DNA of 64,000 nucleotides from Oxyruncus cristatus. Its lineage: Eukaryota; Chordata; Aves; Passeriformes; Cotingidae. Where the stretch lies: positions 635,074-699,073 of the forward strand of contig VXAY01007483.1 of assembly GCA_013399855.1 (NCBI GenBank), in the 5' to 3' direction. Of the stretch, positions 1 through 13,500 are shown in pieces (within the stretch, counting starts at the first letter, position 1; every line of letters begins with the position of its first letter). The position numbers were made by a program, and so were the translations under genes. A model generated the notes under the pieces. The model made no database searches, had not been told where the DNA came from, and saw only the letters and a list, made by a program, of their open reading frames with translations.

Positions 1-3000
1 TTATGCTGATGGGAAGTAAAAACTGCCTCATCCTTGCATCCAGCTGGAGCCCTTTTTGCTGTCTTTCTTTCCTTTTAGGAAAAAAGTAATAAATGAAAGT
101 AAGATAGCTGGTTACAGGATGGCCAGAAAGTCAAGGGATTGATTGTCTGCAGGCAGCACCTGGGAGACACCTCTGGAGCACTACATCCAGCTTCCCATTC
201 CCTCATGCAGGAAGGACGTGGACAAAGACTAAATAACCAACTGGAAGGGCATCAAGGCAGTGGGAAACTGGAGACAGCACTGTATGGAAGAGGCTGATTT
301 GCTGTTCAGACAGGATGAGGCTGATTTCCTCAACCACCCAGTAGCTCCTGCCTTACTCAAGGTTTGACTGCGCTGGAAGGAGTTGCTGCAACACTCGTAA
401 AATTCTTCAGAATTCGGATCTGCTGACACAGTGAAATTAAAGTGAGTATATATTGTTGACTTCAATATCATAAAGCGGCTGTGTCTTAACCTTTTGAACA
501 GTCACTCCCAGAGCACCAGCAAAATTAATGCTCAGGAGGGTGTGTTACCTAATCTGTACAAAGCACACACTCAAACATTTTGTGCTTTCAGCAGCCACAG
601 AGGTTAATAAACTTGATCTGCAGCGGGATCATTAATAAATAGGGCTTTCTCTCCAAGTACGGGAGAAGGTTCTCCAGTTCCTGTCCAGAAAACTCATTAG
701 ATATTTATCTTTTTGAAAAGGAAAACTAACAGCTCCGTTCCAGCGACAACAGATTTGCCACCCAAGGAAGTGAGAGAGGGGTAGTGCAAGACTAAATGTG
801 CTCAAAACCCAAACACAGTTTTGTCCAGGCTTTTTAGCTCCATTTAGTGACACTGAGGGGCAGAAGCTGAACTCTTATTAATAGCCCAGAAAGAAGAAGG
901 TCCCCTTGAAAAACTCCTGGATAGACTTAATTACTGAAAATGGAAAGTGTCCGGTTGTTTATCGATTATACTCTTGTATTTAAGAATATCCCTACACATA
1001 AAGCACCAGTCTGGGAAAGTGATATTGATTTCAGCTTGCTAATTACAGCCCGAATAGTCCCTTTGTAATACAAAGCTTTATTCAATAGAATATTTACCAT
1101 GAAGTTCTTGGGGCCATACAGTAGAATCCATTACCACCCGTGATCTCTTACAGCAGCAAAACATTAACAGGGCATTTGAACAAATTTGGTGAGGGTTTTT
1201 TTTTTTTTTTTGCTTATTTGGGCTTTTTTTTGTTGTTGTTTTATTGTTTGGTTGTTTTTTGGGAAGGAGCTGAGGTGGTGTTCACTCCTGGGGAGGGTTC
1301 TTTCCGTTTGCTTTAATAACTGACAGCATTAATGCTACAGAAGACAAAATCTCTTAAAATACTAGTAATTTTCTTCACCATGACAGTGCATAATTACATG
1401 TTCCCAGCTTTCTACTTTCATTCAGTAAATAATCAGCTCAAATGAGAGCGACATTTCCAAATTCTTCTGAGATTAAAGAGTACAATTAACATATTAAATA
1501 TTTAGTGGGTTTTAATTTCCCAGTAGCCCCACTACATTGCCTTTAAGTACCACAGCACCGAGTAAAGCGGTCTACGCCTATAAAAACAGAGAAATGCAAA
1601 GACAAACCCAGGTAAACAAACATGCAATGTAATCGATATTTATGCCTATTACAAAGTACTTTTTTCTGAAAGAACAGTCGGTAATTTAATTAGAATGCAC
1701 TAAAAAAGAATGATTGATAGTTCAACTAAACACTACCTTTTCCTTATCACCATTTGCTTTATGATTACCTGTAATTAGATATGACTTTCAATCAATTTAA
1801 ATAAATCTGCAGCCACTTAATGAAAAATAGTCTGAGAACATTTTCTCAGTCTCCAGTTCTGAGCAAGGAGGGTCAGCAGGCCATTAAAACATTAAATGTG
1901 AATGGCTAGAAGAGCGTATTCAGGATAAGAAAGAATATTTTATATTTATCTAGCACACCAACAATGAAGTGAAAATATACTCAGTATATTAATTCTTATT
2001 CAAAATTGAAAATAAGCTTAAAATAACGTATTCTGAGATAAGATTTTCCAGTCTGGGATGGATGTGCAGGTCCAAATAATCATTTCTCAGATACTACTTG
2101 TCAGAGTTTAGACAAGGTCAATTACCATGAATTTATTTAGGCAATAAAGTAGATCAAGTTTTCTCACTCAAGAATTAATGTCTATATTAAATATTTATAC
2201 TCTTTATACAATATAATTAACGTAGGATACCTTGTGAAAATATCAAATACTGACAATATTTGCTCCAAAAATATATAGATATACTTCCCCCCCCCTCCTT
2301 AAATCACTTTGGTGATTCTCCAACAGGGAAGTTTAATACTGCAGAAGTAAAGTAAAGAAAGCCACAAGAGCATTTGTACCACGCTGGTCTGTTCCACTAC
2401 ATGAGGGGGGGAAAAAAAAAATCCAGCTGCATCCTGGAAACCTCATTGTAGCCAAACATTCTCCCGAAAATTACATCAAGCCAAGAACTGGAGTTTTGTC
2501 ACTCCTCAAAATCTGTTCTATACGTTGTTAAAATTGAAACTTTAAATCTTTTTAAAAAGGCAGTATTATGAAATCTGTCACTTGCTGTCACCACAGGACT
2601 GATTTTAACTTTCACCAGAACGTTGCTGGCACCCTGAGTTCTACCTGAAGGAAAAAGAAATAACATTTGTGACAGAAACTAATATTTCTAAGTCAACACC
2701 ATTTTCTCCAAGGTAGTTGCACAAAGTAATATCAGTATGTTTTATCTTGTAACAGACATCATTTGGTAGAGATCAAATTGGAATGGCATATGAAGTTTCT
2801 CACATCTTTTCCATTTGTTGAGCGTATTGACTATTTCCCTGATTTATGTACCAGGGTGAAATGCTGGTGATGGCCACATAAAGATCTTTAACTGTGGGAC
2901 AAGAAAATCCTTCAGCTCTAATGGTTCTACTCAATATTCTCTGCAAATAAGCATTTAAAAGGTAGAAACAGGAAACTGTGAGTCTACAAATTAAAAAAGC

Positions 3001-4207
3001 TCACCAAATACTCCAAAGAATATTTGTATCCACCTTCCATTTTATTTCATAAATGCTAATGAGAGCCCTTCAAGAGGGGGCCTGAACATGATTTTTAAGC
3101 TGCCAACAGAATCAAAAGCTACTTGAAGAAGCTTTTACTTTTCTAAGGTCTTTGTAAATTCTAATACATTAAATTACTTTTAAAATGACGACCAATCTCG
3201 TATTTAGTAAGTCTCTTGAACTTGAATTAGTAGCTTTTAAAAATCACACAGCAAAGTTCAGGAAATGCTGTAGTGCAACAGGACTCCAGTGTTAAATGCC
3301 CAGTTATCCAGAAAGAAAGCAGAATTTGTAACCTGTACTTGGGTTATTTCACTGTTGACAAGAACCTGACCAGGGTTTTCAAGACACTTCTGCCCAAGCT
3401 CAAGAAACCATATGAAAAACATACCTCCATTCCTCCAAATACTTGTGTATTTTGATTATGTGTGAGTGATCATCTTGAAGTGAAGTGTAAGTGAAGTAAG
3501 ATGAGGAAATGCAGAAGTGGTGGTATCTGTGATTTCAGTTCAGCACTTCAGTCAAGGTGAATTCTCACTGTGCAGCATCCTTAAAAATCCAGTCACTTAC
3601 TCAGGCAACTGTGTCTTTATTTCAGTGTTAAAATTAGACAGGCATATATTTATATGAATATTATATTTTATCTCTACAGTGCTTGCTTCTAAGATGCTGC
3701 ACAGTCAAAATTTTAAGAGTGTTACTCCTGTTGTATCTGTTATAACAGCCCTGTATTTCATACATAAAACTCCCAACTGCTATATTTTGTGTTTCCATGC
3801 ATCCATAGATTATTCCAGAAAAGATGAGAGACAGTTCTACTCTAACATGCAAAATCAACCAAGATCTCATTTTGTAAAAAAATCACTTTTTGTAAAGTAA
3901 AAAAGCACTGCAGAATACCCTACTGGATCAGCAGTTATAAACAAACCCAAAAGACATCCAGGTTCTTACCACACCTTCATGGAGAAGCCGTAAGGCAGAA
4001 CACCTCTCTCTTTTTTCAGCTTTTTTTAAAACCACTTAATACATATTCTCAGAAGAACTGCACAATATCTTCTTGTTTTAGACAAAAGCCACCAGATCAA
4101 ACTTCAACAGCTGTTAGTCCCAACAGACTTCTGTTTTTCCAGACCAATGGATCCAGTTTAGAACTGGACAAAACCAGTGACCATTATAAATATTTTTATT
4201 TATCTTT
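1..4207. other. AT-rich non-coding sequence
   Basis: No gene is recognised here. Open frames are short and show no domain. The stretch contains a T/G-rich low-complexity tract near 1.2 kb and a weak minus-strand exon candidate at 2,644-2,499 (good pyrimidine-rich acceptor, then 47 codons to a stop), discussed in the findings. If the minus-strand signal-peptide exon at 57.5 kb is real, this may be intronic, but that is inference. Confidence 0.6.
1196..1260. repeat. T/G-rich low-complexity tract
   Basis: The + strand has a run of about 16 T followed by blocks of T separated by single or double G, including a short GTT repeat. It resembles the tract at 23.86 kb. It could be simple low-complexity DNA or the decayed A-rich tail of a minus-strand retroposon; no retroposon body is visible beside it. 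Confidence 0.8.
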
Positions 4208-4548
4208 ATTTTTATAGAATCCTTAAAGACCATCTCAATTCCAACCACCTGCCATGGGCAGGGGTGCCACTCACTAGATCGGGGTGCAGTCCAGCCTGGC
4301 CTTGAAAACCTCCTGGGATGAGGCATCCACAGCTTCTCTGGGCAACCTGTGCCATGGCCTCACCACCCTCACAGGGATGAATTTCTTCCTAACATCTGAT
4401 CTAAACCTGCCCTCTGTCAGTTTAAAATTATTGCCCCTTGTCCTATCACTGTCTGCCCTTATAACAAGTCCCTCTCCCTCCTTTTCATGAGCCCCTTTAG
4501 GCTTTGGAAGGCCACAATAAGGTCTCTCCTGAGAGATCCTCACTTACT
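4208..4548 (-). mobile_element. CR1 LINE fragment, 5'-truncated
   Basis: The + strand shows the reverse complement of a CR1 3' end: a 'tagaatcctt' terminus on the left, then the familiar 'gtgccactcactagatc', 'ccagcctggccttgaa', 'ttcttcctaacatctgat' and 'ccttgtcctatcactgtctg' wording, ending near 'ggtctctcctgaga'. CR1 is the dominant avian LINE and is usually truncated at the 5' end, as here. The copy is diverged and carries no intact open reading frame, so it is a dead copy. Boundaries are good to about 10 bases. Confidence 0.92.
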
Positions 4549-7500
4549 GGGACTGTGGCTTTCTTTTCCCTCCACCTGTTACTCCCACATGAAACCTGCA
4601 GTCAGCAGCATGTACATATGTTAAAACTCATATTATTATATGTCAGAAACTACAAAACTCTTCAAGAAAAGTCATCTCCAAACCTATATTCAGTTAATAG
4701 TATTTAAGAATAACTCCAGAGAACCCGATACCTTGATTGAATGGGTTCATTTTCACATTTCCTTATCTTGGCTTTAACAGTAAAAGAACAAGTCATATTG
4801 TGACAAGAACAGCTCTCACACCTTGAAGCTCCTATAATTCTTCTTTGAATTGCCATCATTCTTTAATATGTCCCATCATATGTGCCTGAGCCAATGGAGT
4901 ATTAAGCTACCACTGTAAAAAGCTGGGTTTGTCATGTGTACTGTGTGCCCTGTGTGTGCACTAATGTGACCCTTTTACTAAAGAAATTAATATATGAGCT
5001 ACAAATGACCAGCTTATACGACTGTATCAAGCCTCAGTATCCTGGACAAGGTAGGAAGAAACAATATCTATTCCTAAAACTTGAAAGGAAAAAAAGGAAG
5101 AGACAGAAGTCTGACTGAGAACAATGATAACACCCTGTTCGTCTTCTTTCAGCTCCCTGCAATCTAATTTAAAAATAACATTTAATTTCCATATTAAAAA
5201 CATTAGTAGAGTTGTTGTTTACCAATGCTGGTTGTGTATTAAGAGTCTATGGGATACGATTTACTATGGTCTTCACAGTAAGTTGGGGGAGTTTCCTAAA
5301 ACAGACTCAGCTGGTGCACAGAACTTAGTCTTGTTATTTGAATGCATCTCAGTCCCCTGTAATCTGTCTGTTTTCCAATGTATTAGATTAACATTTATCT
5401 CTTTAAGCACACAGCTTATCTGTCAAAAAAATCCTCTACAGTGTCTGGAGCAATGTCTCCAAACAGAGTGTCCTAGTTCCGCACAGGCTGTTATTTAGTG
5501 TCCCAATTTTCTTCACTTTGATAAAGAAGAAAACTATTCAGTTCTGACAAGTTGATTAACAACAATCAGCATTATTTTCAGAAAAACAGATCAGCTCTTC
5601 CCAGAAAAACTGCAAAACCACTCTCATCTGGTTTTGACGTGGCAGAAATGTACATCAATTCCAAATCTGAATGGCAGTGATAAAGTCAAAGCAGAGTTAA
5701 AGTACGGTTACAATTGGGCAGGAATTACACCTGCTAGCAACCATTTTTATGCTCCACATGCATGACTTGACCCCAAAATTGTACTCGGAAAGATGAAATA
5801 CTTTCTACAGATTCTAAAGCTTTCATTTCAAAATAAATCTTTCTAACCTTATAACCACAAAAATAATCTCCAAAAACAAGGTTGAAGCTGTTTCACTGTG
5901 TTCGCAAGAGTGAAAAAAAAAATCAAAGTACATTTGTCTTTCCCTCTCTTACTTCTTTACTCTTCTACCATAAACACAACTCAGCCCATCTCTGGAACTG
6001 TGTCTGTTCTCATCTACTTACCCAAGTTTGGTTTTATTGCTGCATCATGAAATATTAGGTTGATTTTGACTTCTACATTCCCATCCGACTCCACTGATTT
6101 TTTTCAATTAATCCTACAACAGGATTCAAAAAGATTTGCTGCTTTGAAATAAATCTATTCCAAAGGGGTGTAGTTCTGCCCTCTCTTGTGGTTTTCCGTC
6201 TACCTAACAACTAGCGAGCTTCCCCATCCAAAACTGGACATTAAAGATCAAAAGGAATTGTACATAAAATCCTAAACTTGTTATAGACAATCATCTGCCC
6301 ACAGATACAGGGGTATGGTATCAGAATATGTATTTTGTAACATTTAAATTATATAATCTTTTAGTGTAAGATTAGAGCTGCTGCTGTTGAAAAAATAGAA
6401 TAATAAATTTAACAATATGCAGTACATGATTTTTCTTTATGAAACTATACATTTGGATTGAAATTTGGGCTATCACTGGCAGCTTATCCATAATCTTTGT
6501 GATGGCTAATCAATTTTCATTAAGCATGGCATTCCTGACTATATTGGAAAAATGAGGACTCTGCAACAGGGAAAAAATTAAAAATTCTACAGGTAAATTC
6601 AGCTAAGAGGAGATGGAAACAGTCCCTAACTCCCTACATCTTGTGGTTTAATATTATATTATTAATAATACATTGTTCTGCTGCATCACAAACAACTGGC
6701 TAAGTCTGGACTATCAGGATTACGGAGTATTCTTCCAGGAACTGCATTCCAGGGAAGTTTGTATCCATTACAGCAACCTGCAAGCAAATTTCAGCAGTAT
6801 TGTACCTCTGTGACTTGGATCTCAGTCAGATGTGCCACATCCCAAACAGCACCCAGGGTGACCGCATGGAACTATCTTTTCTTCAGGATGAGGAATTTGA
6901 GGGGTTAAATACAGCAACAAAGAATATCTGACTTCAACATTTCCAGCTTTGTCCCTGCTACTCAGCAGGAGATAAGAATGTTTTCTGAAGAAGGAAGTTT
7001 TCTACCACTCGCCCACAGGGCACAGGTTGAAAACTTCTGCAAAGGGACAGAGAGGGATTCCAGCTGATGACCTGAAGTGACTAAATGTGTTCAGACTGGG
7101 AGGCCTTGAACTGGGAGAACAAGCAACACAAACCTATTAATAAGCTAAAAAAAAATTTCCTTTATAATGCAGAAGTCTGTTTCCAAGCCCCCTCCCCAAA
7201 AAACAAATTAATGGCAGGATCCGTTGGGTTTTTTATCCCTACAATGATATTTTTCTCTTCAAGAGTTAACAGCAAAGAAAGTACTTAGTAATTAACATTC
7301 TCAATGCCCCTCATATCCCTTCCTGTATTCAGAACACTAAACACATTCCACTGCAGTAATTTAAAGCAATATTATTCAGGTTATCTTTCAGATTATTATG
7401 ATTAAACATAAATAGGTCATTTCTATTCAGCTTCTTTCCTGACAGAAATTTTGGAAGCCAATTTTTATTTCATTATATACAGAAGTCACATCTTCAAACA

Positions 7501-10500
7501 TCAAGACAGTCTTTGAATATCACTGTCATAAACAGGACTCGAAAACTCAAAGATAAAAATGAAGTGCTGGGATGTGGATTTGTGCTGAAAAGCTGGAATC
7601 ATATGCAATCCTAAACCACAACAGAAGGGAGACAGCTCATCACATTCCTTTGCCCACGCTAAAAAGTCACAAAATAACACAACTTCGCTGGAAAGCTGTG
7701 ATCTTAAATGTAATTCTGAAATATCCCAGCTGGGTATAAATGGAAACGACACAGCACTCAGGCTGAAACATTTTAGGAAAGTTCTGACACCAAACGAGCC
7801 AAGGTGCACCACACCTTCCACTGACCAGTGCTGCACATCCCCACAGCTCCGTTACACCACGTGTCACAGTCACTGCCTCATTCTAGAAATTAAAGTCATT
7901 ATCCATTTGACTCAAGGCCCCTATTAACACTTTTAATTTCATATCATACTCGTTTCTGAAACACTTGCAAAGGATACTTGGCTTTTTTGGCTCACCACAT
8001 TTCAAAGAAGCTGTCACAACACGTATGACAAGATTTATCTTCTCAACCTGCTCTGAAAACAACTGTGAAAGGGCAATCAAGCAACATGTAGATAGAATAT
8101 AGATTCTGCACTAAAAAAACCGCACGTAAAACACAATTCACTTCTAAATTAAAACACTGCTCCATAAAACAAGATTTAAAACTTGCATTCAGGATGTACA
8201 AAGACTAAACCAATATTCATAGTGTGCTTCCTTCACTAGAGTTTTTACTATTTTTTAGTAAAATAAGGCGAGAAATTTTGCCTTAAAAACAAATCCAAAA
8301 GTACTTGATGAATTTCTTAACATGGAAGTAAAAGTACACTGATCCAAACCATCTCAGGTTCAAGGACGCCAACCCCCCGAGGCACAAAAATTGTAATTAC
8401 TACCTCAAAGACACGCAGACTACCTGGTCTTACCACTATCAAACTGAATAATCTTGGAACACAAGCAGTTGATGTAAAATAAAAGTAGTTACATCAACTG
8501 TAACAAAATTACAAAACAAAGCCCAGGAAACCTCTACTCACAACAGCTTTTCTTTCTGCATTACCAACATCAAAAAAACAGTGTGGTTGTGGGTTTTTTT
8601 AATAAATGCAAGTTCTACAACGGATAAATGTATTTTTTTGACAGTAATAATAATTACACTCATCTAAATCCAGAACAAATGAGAAAACTAAATACCACAT
8701 CACTGGCTTATTAAACGGAGAGTTTATAATTGAACTTCCTCTTCATTTGCTTGCAAAACTGGAGCTGAAGTCTCTTGCCAGTTAAAACCACTTTTGTTTT
8801 CATACATATACTTCCAATACTGAGAATGCACATAAATACAATAAATATAATTTCAACTGACAGGAAAACCCACAAAGAACCAGGATTTTGCATTGTTAGC
8901 ATTATGCAGGTAGTCTCCTGGTGCCATTGGATTTTCCTCTTACTCTCCCTTGAAAAAAAAAATAAAAAAGGGAAATCCATTACTTTTTATCTATTGAGTT
9001 ATTTCTTTTCGTACTGGAAATCTAAAATACCTGATCTCACTATGACAACTCCAAAAGCACTAGTAAGGGGATTCTCTTGAGAAAAAAAATGAAAAAATAA
9101 AAGTCACAAATGGGTAAGGCAGCCCTATTACCTCTCTTGGTTACTGGGACTCCCGAATTCATTGCTACTTCCAAGCAACCAGGCGCAAAGCAATTTCCAT
9201 AAATAAAAGGAAAATTAGACACCATCCTTTAAATCTTGAACTGTTGAAGGACACTGCCTGGAATTAGCAATGTGCCAAACTTTGTGTCCTGCCACCAGAA
9301 AACCAAGAGAGGGTGTGGGAGTTTCTTTTTGCACAAGAAAACAAAACCCCATCAAGAGCAGCACTGCTGGAAGGCAGGCACGGATTAGACACAACTTACT
9401 AGTTTGTATTATAATTTTTACTCTTTTAAGCATAAAAACCCTCCAACAAGTGGTTTGAAGTGACAGTGAGTTATAGCACTGCCAGAGCATGTGCAGGAAT
9501 TCCATGCATCTCATTTCAGCCATCTCCATTGCCATGTCCCTTCTCAAATAACCATTTCCTGATGTCTCCTGCTTTCCAGGAAGAAAAAGGATATGAAGAG
9601 AGGACAAGGTGAAAGATTTTGAAAAAAGAAAAAAAAAGAAAACCATCTCTTGCCATGAAACAGAAAGGGGAGACAAAAAAATGTTTTAGAGAATTATTTT
9701 TTATTTGAAGAAGTGGTAGCACTACCTGTGGAAGATGAGCAGGGAAAGCAAGTATGGAACACAGAACACCTGGCTTTACAAAAACAAGAAGCACATGCTT
9801 TACAGATCATCTTGTAGTGGTTAGAGAGGGAAAGGATCAAAGATCTTGTACCAGCGCTGTCACTTTGCTCAGGATGATGTTTTCCTACTCAGTTCTTTGC
9901 AGATCTACAGCTCTGCAAGCACCAAACTTCCAGAGGCGGCTACAGAGAGCTGCTGCATTTGCTTGGAAAAGGGGAGCACCTCATCCAAACGACAGCCCAG
10001 AGCTTAAGAGGGAATTTAATTTTTTCATGAAATTATTAAAGGCCATGAAAAATACATCAGTCTCCTTCCACAAGGACAACTGCACTCGTCAGTTTTACAC
10101 CTGTTTTTTTTTCAGTGTCACCACATGTTAAACATAATTGCTCAGCAACCCCAGGCTCCGGGAGCACAGCAGAGGGAAAGGCTGGTGTGGGAAACCAGCC
10201 ACAGTTTTCTGAGCACCCCATGGTCTCAGTCACAAATTACAGCATTTTAGAGACAACGCTGAGCCAGCTGTCAGACAGAGCAAGAGACTTCAAAACCAGC
10301 ATTTTACACTTTATTATGACCTCCCTTAACTGCGCCATACAGCAGGAAAGCTGCCAAGGCAAGTGGTACTTACACCACCAAGTCTATACACCAAGTCTTT
10401 CCTCCCTTCCCAGCTCCGGAGCAATCCAGCAAGAGTCCTCCCACCAATATTTCAAGCTTCCTTTATTTTAATGAGAAGTGTTTCAGGTTCTTGCTTTTTA

Positions 10501-13500
10501 TTCTCATCATGCAACTATAATGAAACTCAGCAGAAAGTTGAATATGAACAAAAAATACACGAGCTTAAACTTCCTTGACCAACACGTAACAGCCCTCAAC
10601 ACTAGAAGTGAGAACAGATTCACTTGAGTATCTCTCTTCCATACAAGAAGTGTATGGAGCACTTTTGAGACTAATTCATAACAGAGATAGGAGATTTTCT
10701 AGATATTTATACAGCCTGCTGTTAATCTGTATTTATTAGACTATCATCTTAATTTGTGTCATGATAAGTCAGCTGTCATTAAATTCCTGATGACTGAATT
10801 TGTTTCTACCATAAAGTTATTTAGGTAAAAATTTAAGGCAGCAGATGATATGCTTTCTGCTCCTAACGAGGCATGTTCAGCTAAGCACTATTTCACATTG
10901 CCAGTCTGAGGTTGGTTCACACAGCAAGATGCCCACAATAGCACCCAGCACAAGTCTACATGATTTATAAATGCTTGAGAACGCTGTGTGGAATTTACTG
11001 ACTTGGAGAATGCAACAGTGTTACACACAAGTTCTTTAAAATGCCCCTATTTTTAAACCTGTCTTAGTCATAATGGCACCCTCTGAAGCAATTTATAGAA
11101 TATTTTAGATGCTATTTTAATCACCACTGGCAATGCCTTTCCAATCTGGCAAGAAAACCATCCACTGGACCAACAGCTCACATAAAACCCTGGTGCAACA
11201 CAAACCACTCTGGTTCTTCCACAGCTTTTTGACTGAGAGCAGGACTTGCTGTGTGTAGTCTACCCAAACCAGAAGCATTCATGCCTTTCTCTATTAATCC
11301 ACACACCAAATATTAGGTATCAAATACTGATGTTAAAACCTCAGAGAATGGTAAACACAATTTGAGATTCTGAGTCTTACTAGAGACATAAACCCAAAAA
11401 TTCTGAGCTAATTGCCAGTTCTGACTGTCATTAATCTCTAGTTTTGGTTGAATCCCTTTTTTTTTAAATGCCTCAGTTCATTTCCACAGGCCATTGAAGG
11501 ATTAGCTCAAGCTTCTAAGCTATTTTAAACAAAAAGGGATTTCCCTATAATTGCTAAGTAATACAATTACTGATGGTTTCCTTCTGAACCGAAAGAAAGG
11601 AATTCTTTTGAACACAAGTTTGCTTTTACAACATGCTTGTTCTGATTATAGGTTCTTTTATGGCCCAGTAACACTGTGGAAAGCATTTAAACTGGCTTTA
11701 CCATTTATATTAGGTACATTTAATGCACAACTCCTTGGGGTCCAATCTAGTTTGTTCTCTCAAAGAAAATGAAAAGTGTTTTTTTTAACTGGGTTTATGG
11801 TAGGCAAAAACTAGACAGAAACCCCAACTGAGCAACCAATCTTTGCTGTAACATAAATCAAGATTCTCAAGTGAAGAGTTTTCCTAAGGTAGATTGTTTT
11901 TCAACTTGCTTAAGTGGGATGACACCAGTTTTGCCTGAAACTCAACCCATGCCCTCAGAAACATTAGCAGTAGGCTACTACTAACATTAAGGTACAAGTT
12001 CATTGTGTAACGATGGCAGAAGAGCAGCTCTCCATCTACTCCATCAGTAGTCTTGGCAGCCACATCCCTCAATCTGTGCCAGACATAATCTGCATGGAGA
12101 ATCTGCTGCTGGTTTCAGGTAAATAAATGAGATGAAGCTGCATTGCAAAGAAAGAGTCAGAATTGCAGTTCTCTCTCATTTCTGAAACAGATTCTACCCA
12201 GTGACACCAAACAATGTATTTACTACCTCAGCATTAAGAAAAGAAAGCAATGAGGGTTAAAGGACTTCCAACCTTTAGGATTTTAGGGATTTATTATAAT
12301 AGTTTGTTAATGGGTATGAAGAAGAATGGAAAACCACAAAGAAAATCAGTAATTACATCAAATGCCCTTGGTCTATTCCCAGCAATAAAGATTATAAAAC
12401 CACAGTCATGAGTAAAAACAAGAGTACTTGGAAAAAGGAAACCTGGCAAGCTCTTGCAAAGACTCACCTGCAATTGCTTTTAGGTCACACACATGGCCTG
12501 AACTTCAGATGAAATGAAGAAGAGATACTGCAACAGCATCACTGGTAAAGGTACTCCAGCCTTCCAACATTCTCAACCCACACAATAAATAGTGTGAAAG
12601 ACAAACTCTACTCTCAAATCAAACAAACCTAGTGTTTTAAACAGAATTTAATGCCTAAGCAAACACAAGGTAAATACTGGGTTGTGAGGGCATGTAATAA
12701 AACTAAAATACACTAAAATGAAGAGGCAGGAAAATCCCAGGAGTGGTTCACCACGAACTAAGAATTTCAGCTGCATCCAAAAACTAATTACAGCTTTAAC
12801 AGGAGTGACTGAACTCCACATAAAAACACGGAGAACACAGAGGTACTGAAACCACAGGCACTGTGATACCCTTTAGCACCCCAGTGCTGGTAATTCAAAC
12901 AGAAGAGTAAATATTACTCCATCTAGTCCCTGTTAGCTCTGTTTGTTTAAAATCCCTTAAGTTCAAAAAGTCAGCTCAATGTACACCCTCAGAGTTCAGA
13001 AGTTATAGTACAGAAGCAATTAGTAAGACAAACACTAAAACATTCACTGAGAGCATCAGTTCAAACTTAAAATGTAATAAAGACATTTCTTACGTTATTG
13101 ATCTTTTTTTTCTGCCCCTAACATGCCAGGCCTCCTTTGCTCACTGAATTAGTGCAGAGCTGCTGCTCACTCCAGTCAAGCACAAATCCTCTACTTTAAC
13201 CAGATCAACTGCATCCAATATCCCCAAATTCTCACCTTGTACAAATTTCAAGATCTTGAATATTTTAGAGCCAACCCACGACTACCAAAGCTACAAAAGT
13301 CATCTTAAACACCCTGAAAACTAAGAACTGCTTTTGGGTTAAAATTCTTTATAGAGCCTTCATGCACTGCTGAAAAACAAGAGATTTCAGCTAGAGGTTG
13401 ATTTATGCTCTTGTGCACTTGTCATTTCCTTCCCCAGACATCAGCTCACTGCGTGCACATGCCTGCCTTACAAAATCAGGGCTGTGCTAACTTCTAATTA

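Noticed and set aside
1680..1780. Apparent 32-base microexon on the minus strand between two splice-like motifs
   Set aside because: The 'cag|gtaatc' junction reads equally well as acceptor or donor, and no frame makes sense on the upstream side; treated as chance.
4114..4543. Open frames of 67-89 codons at 4.1-4.7 kb
   Set aside because: They overlap a decayed CR1 copy on the minus strand; they are repeat-derived, not a host gene.
9215..9676. 153-codon minus-strand frame
   Set aside because: It has phenylalanine runs from a homopolymer, no domain and no good splice context; about one frame of this length is expected by chance in 64 kb.
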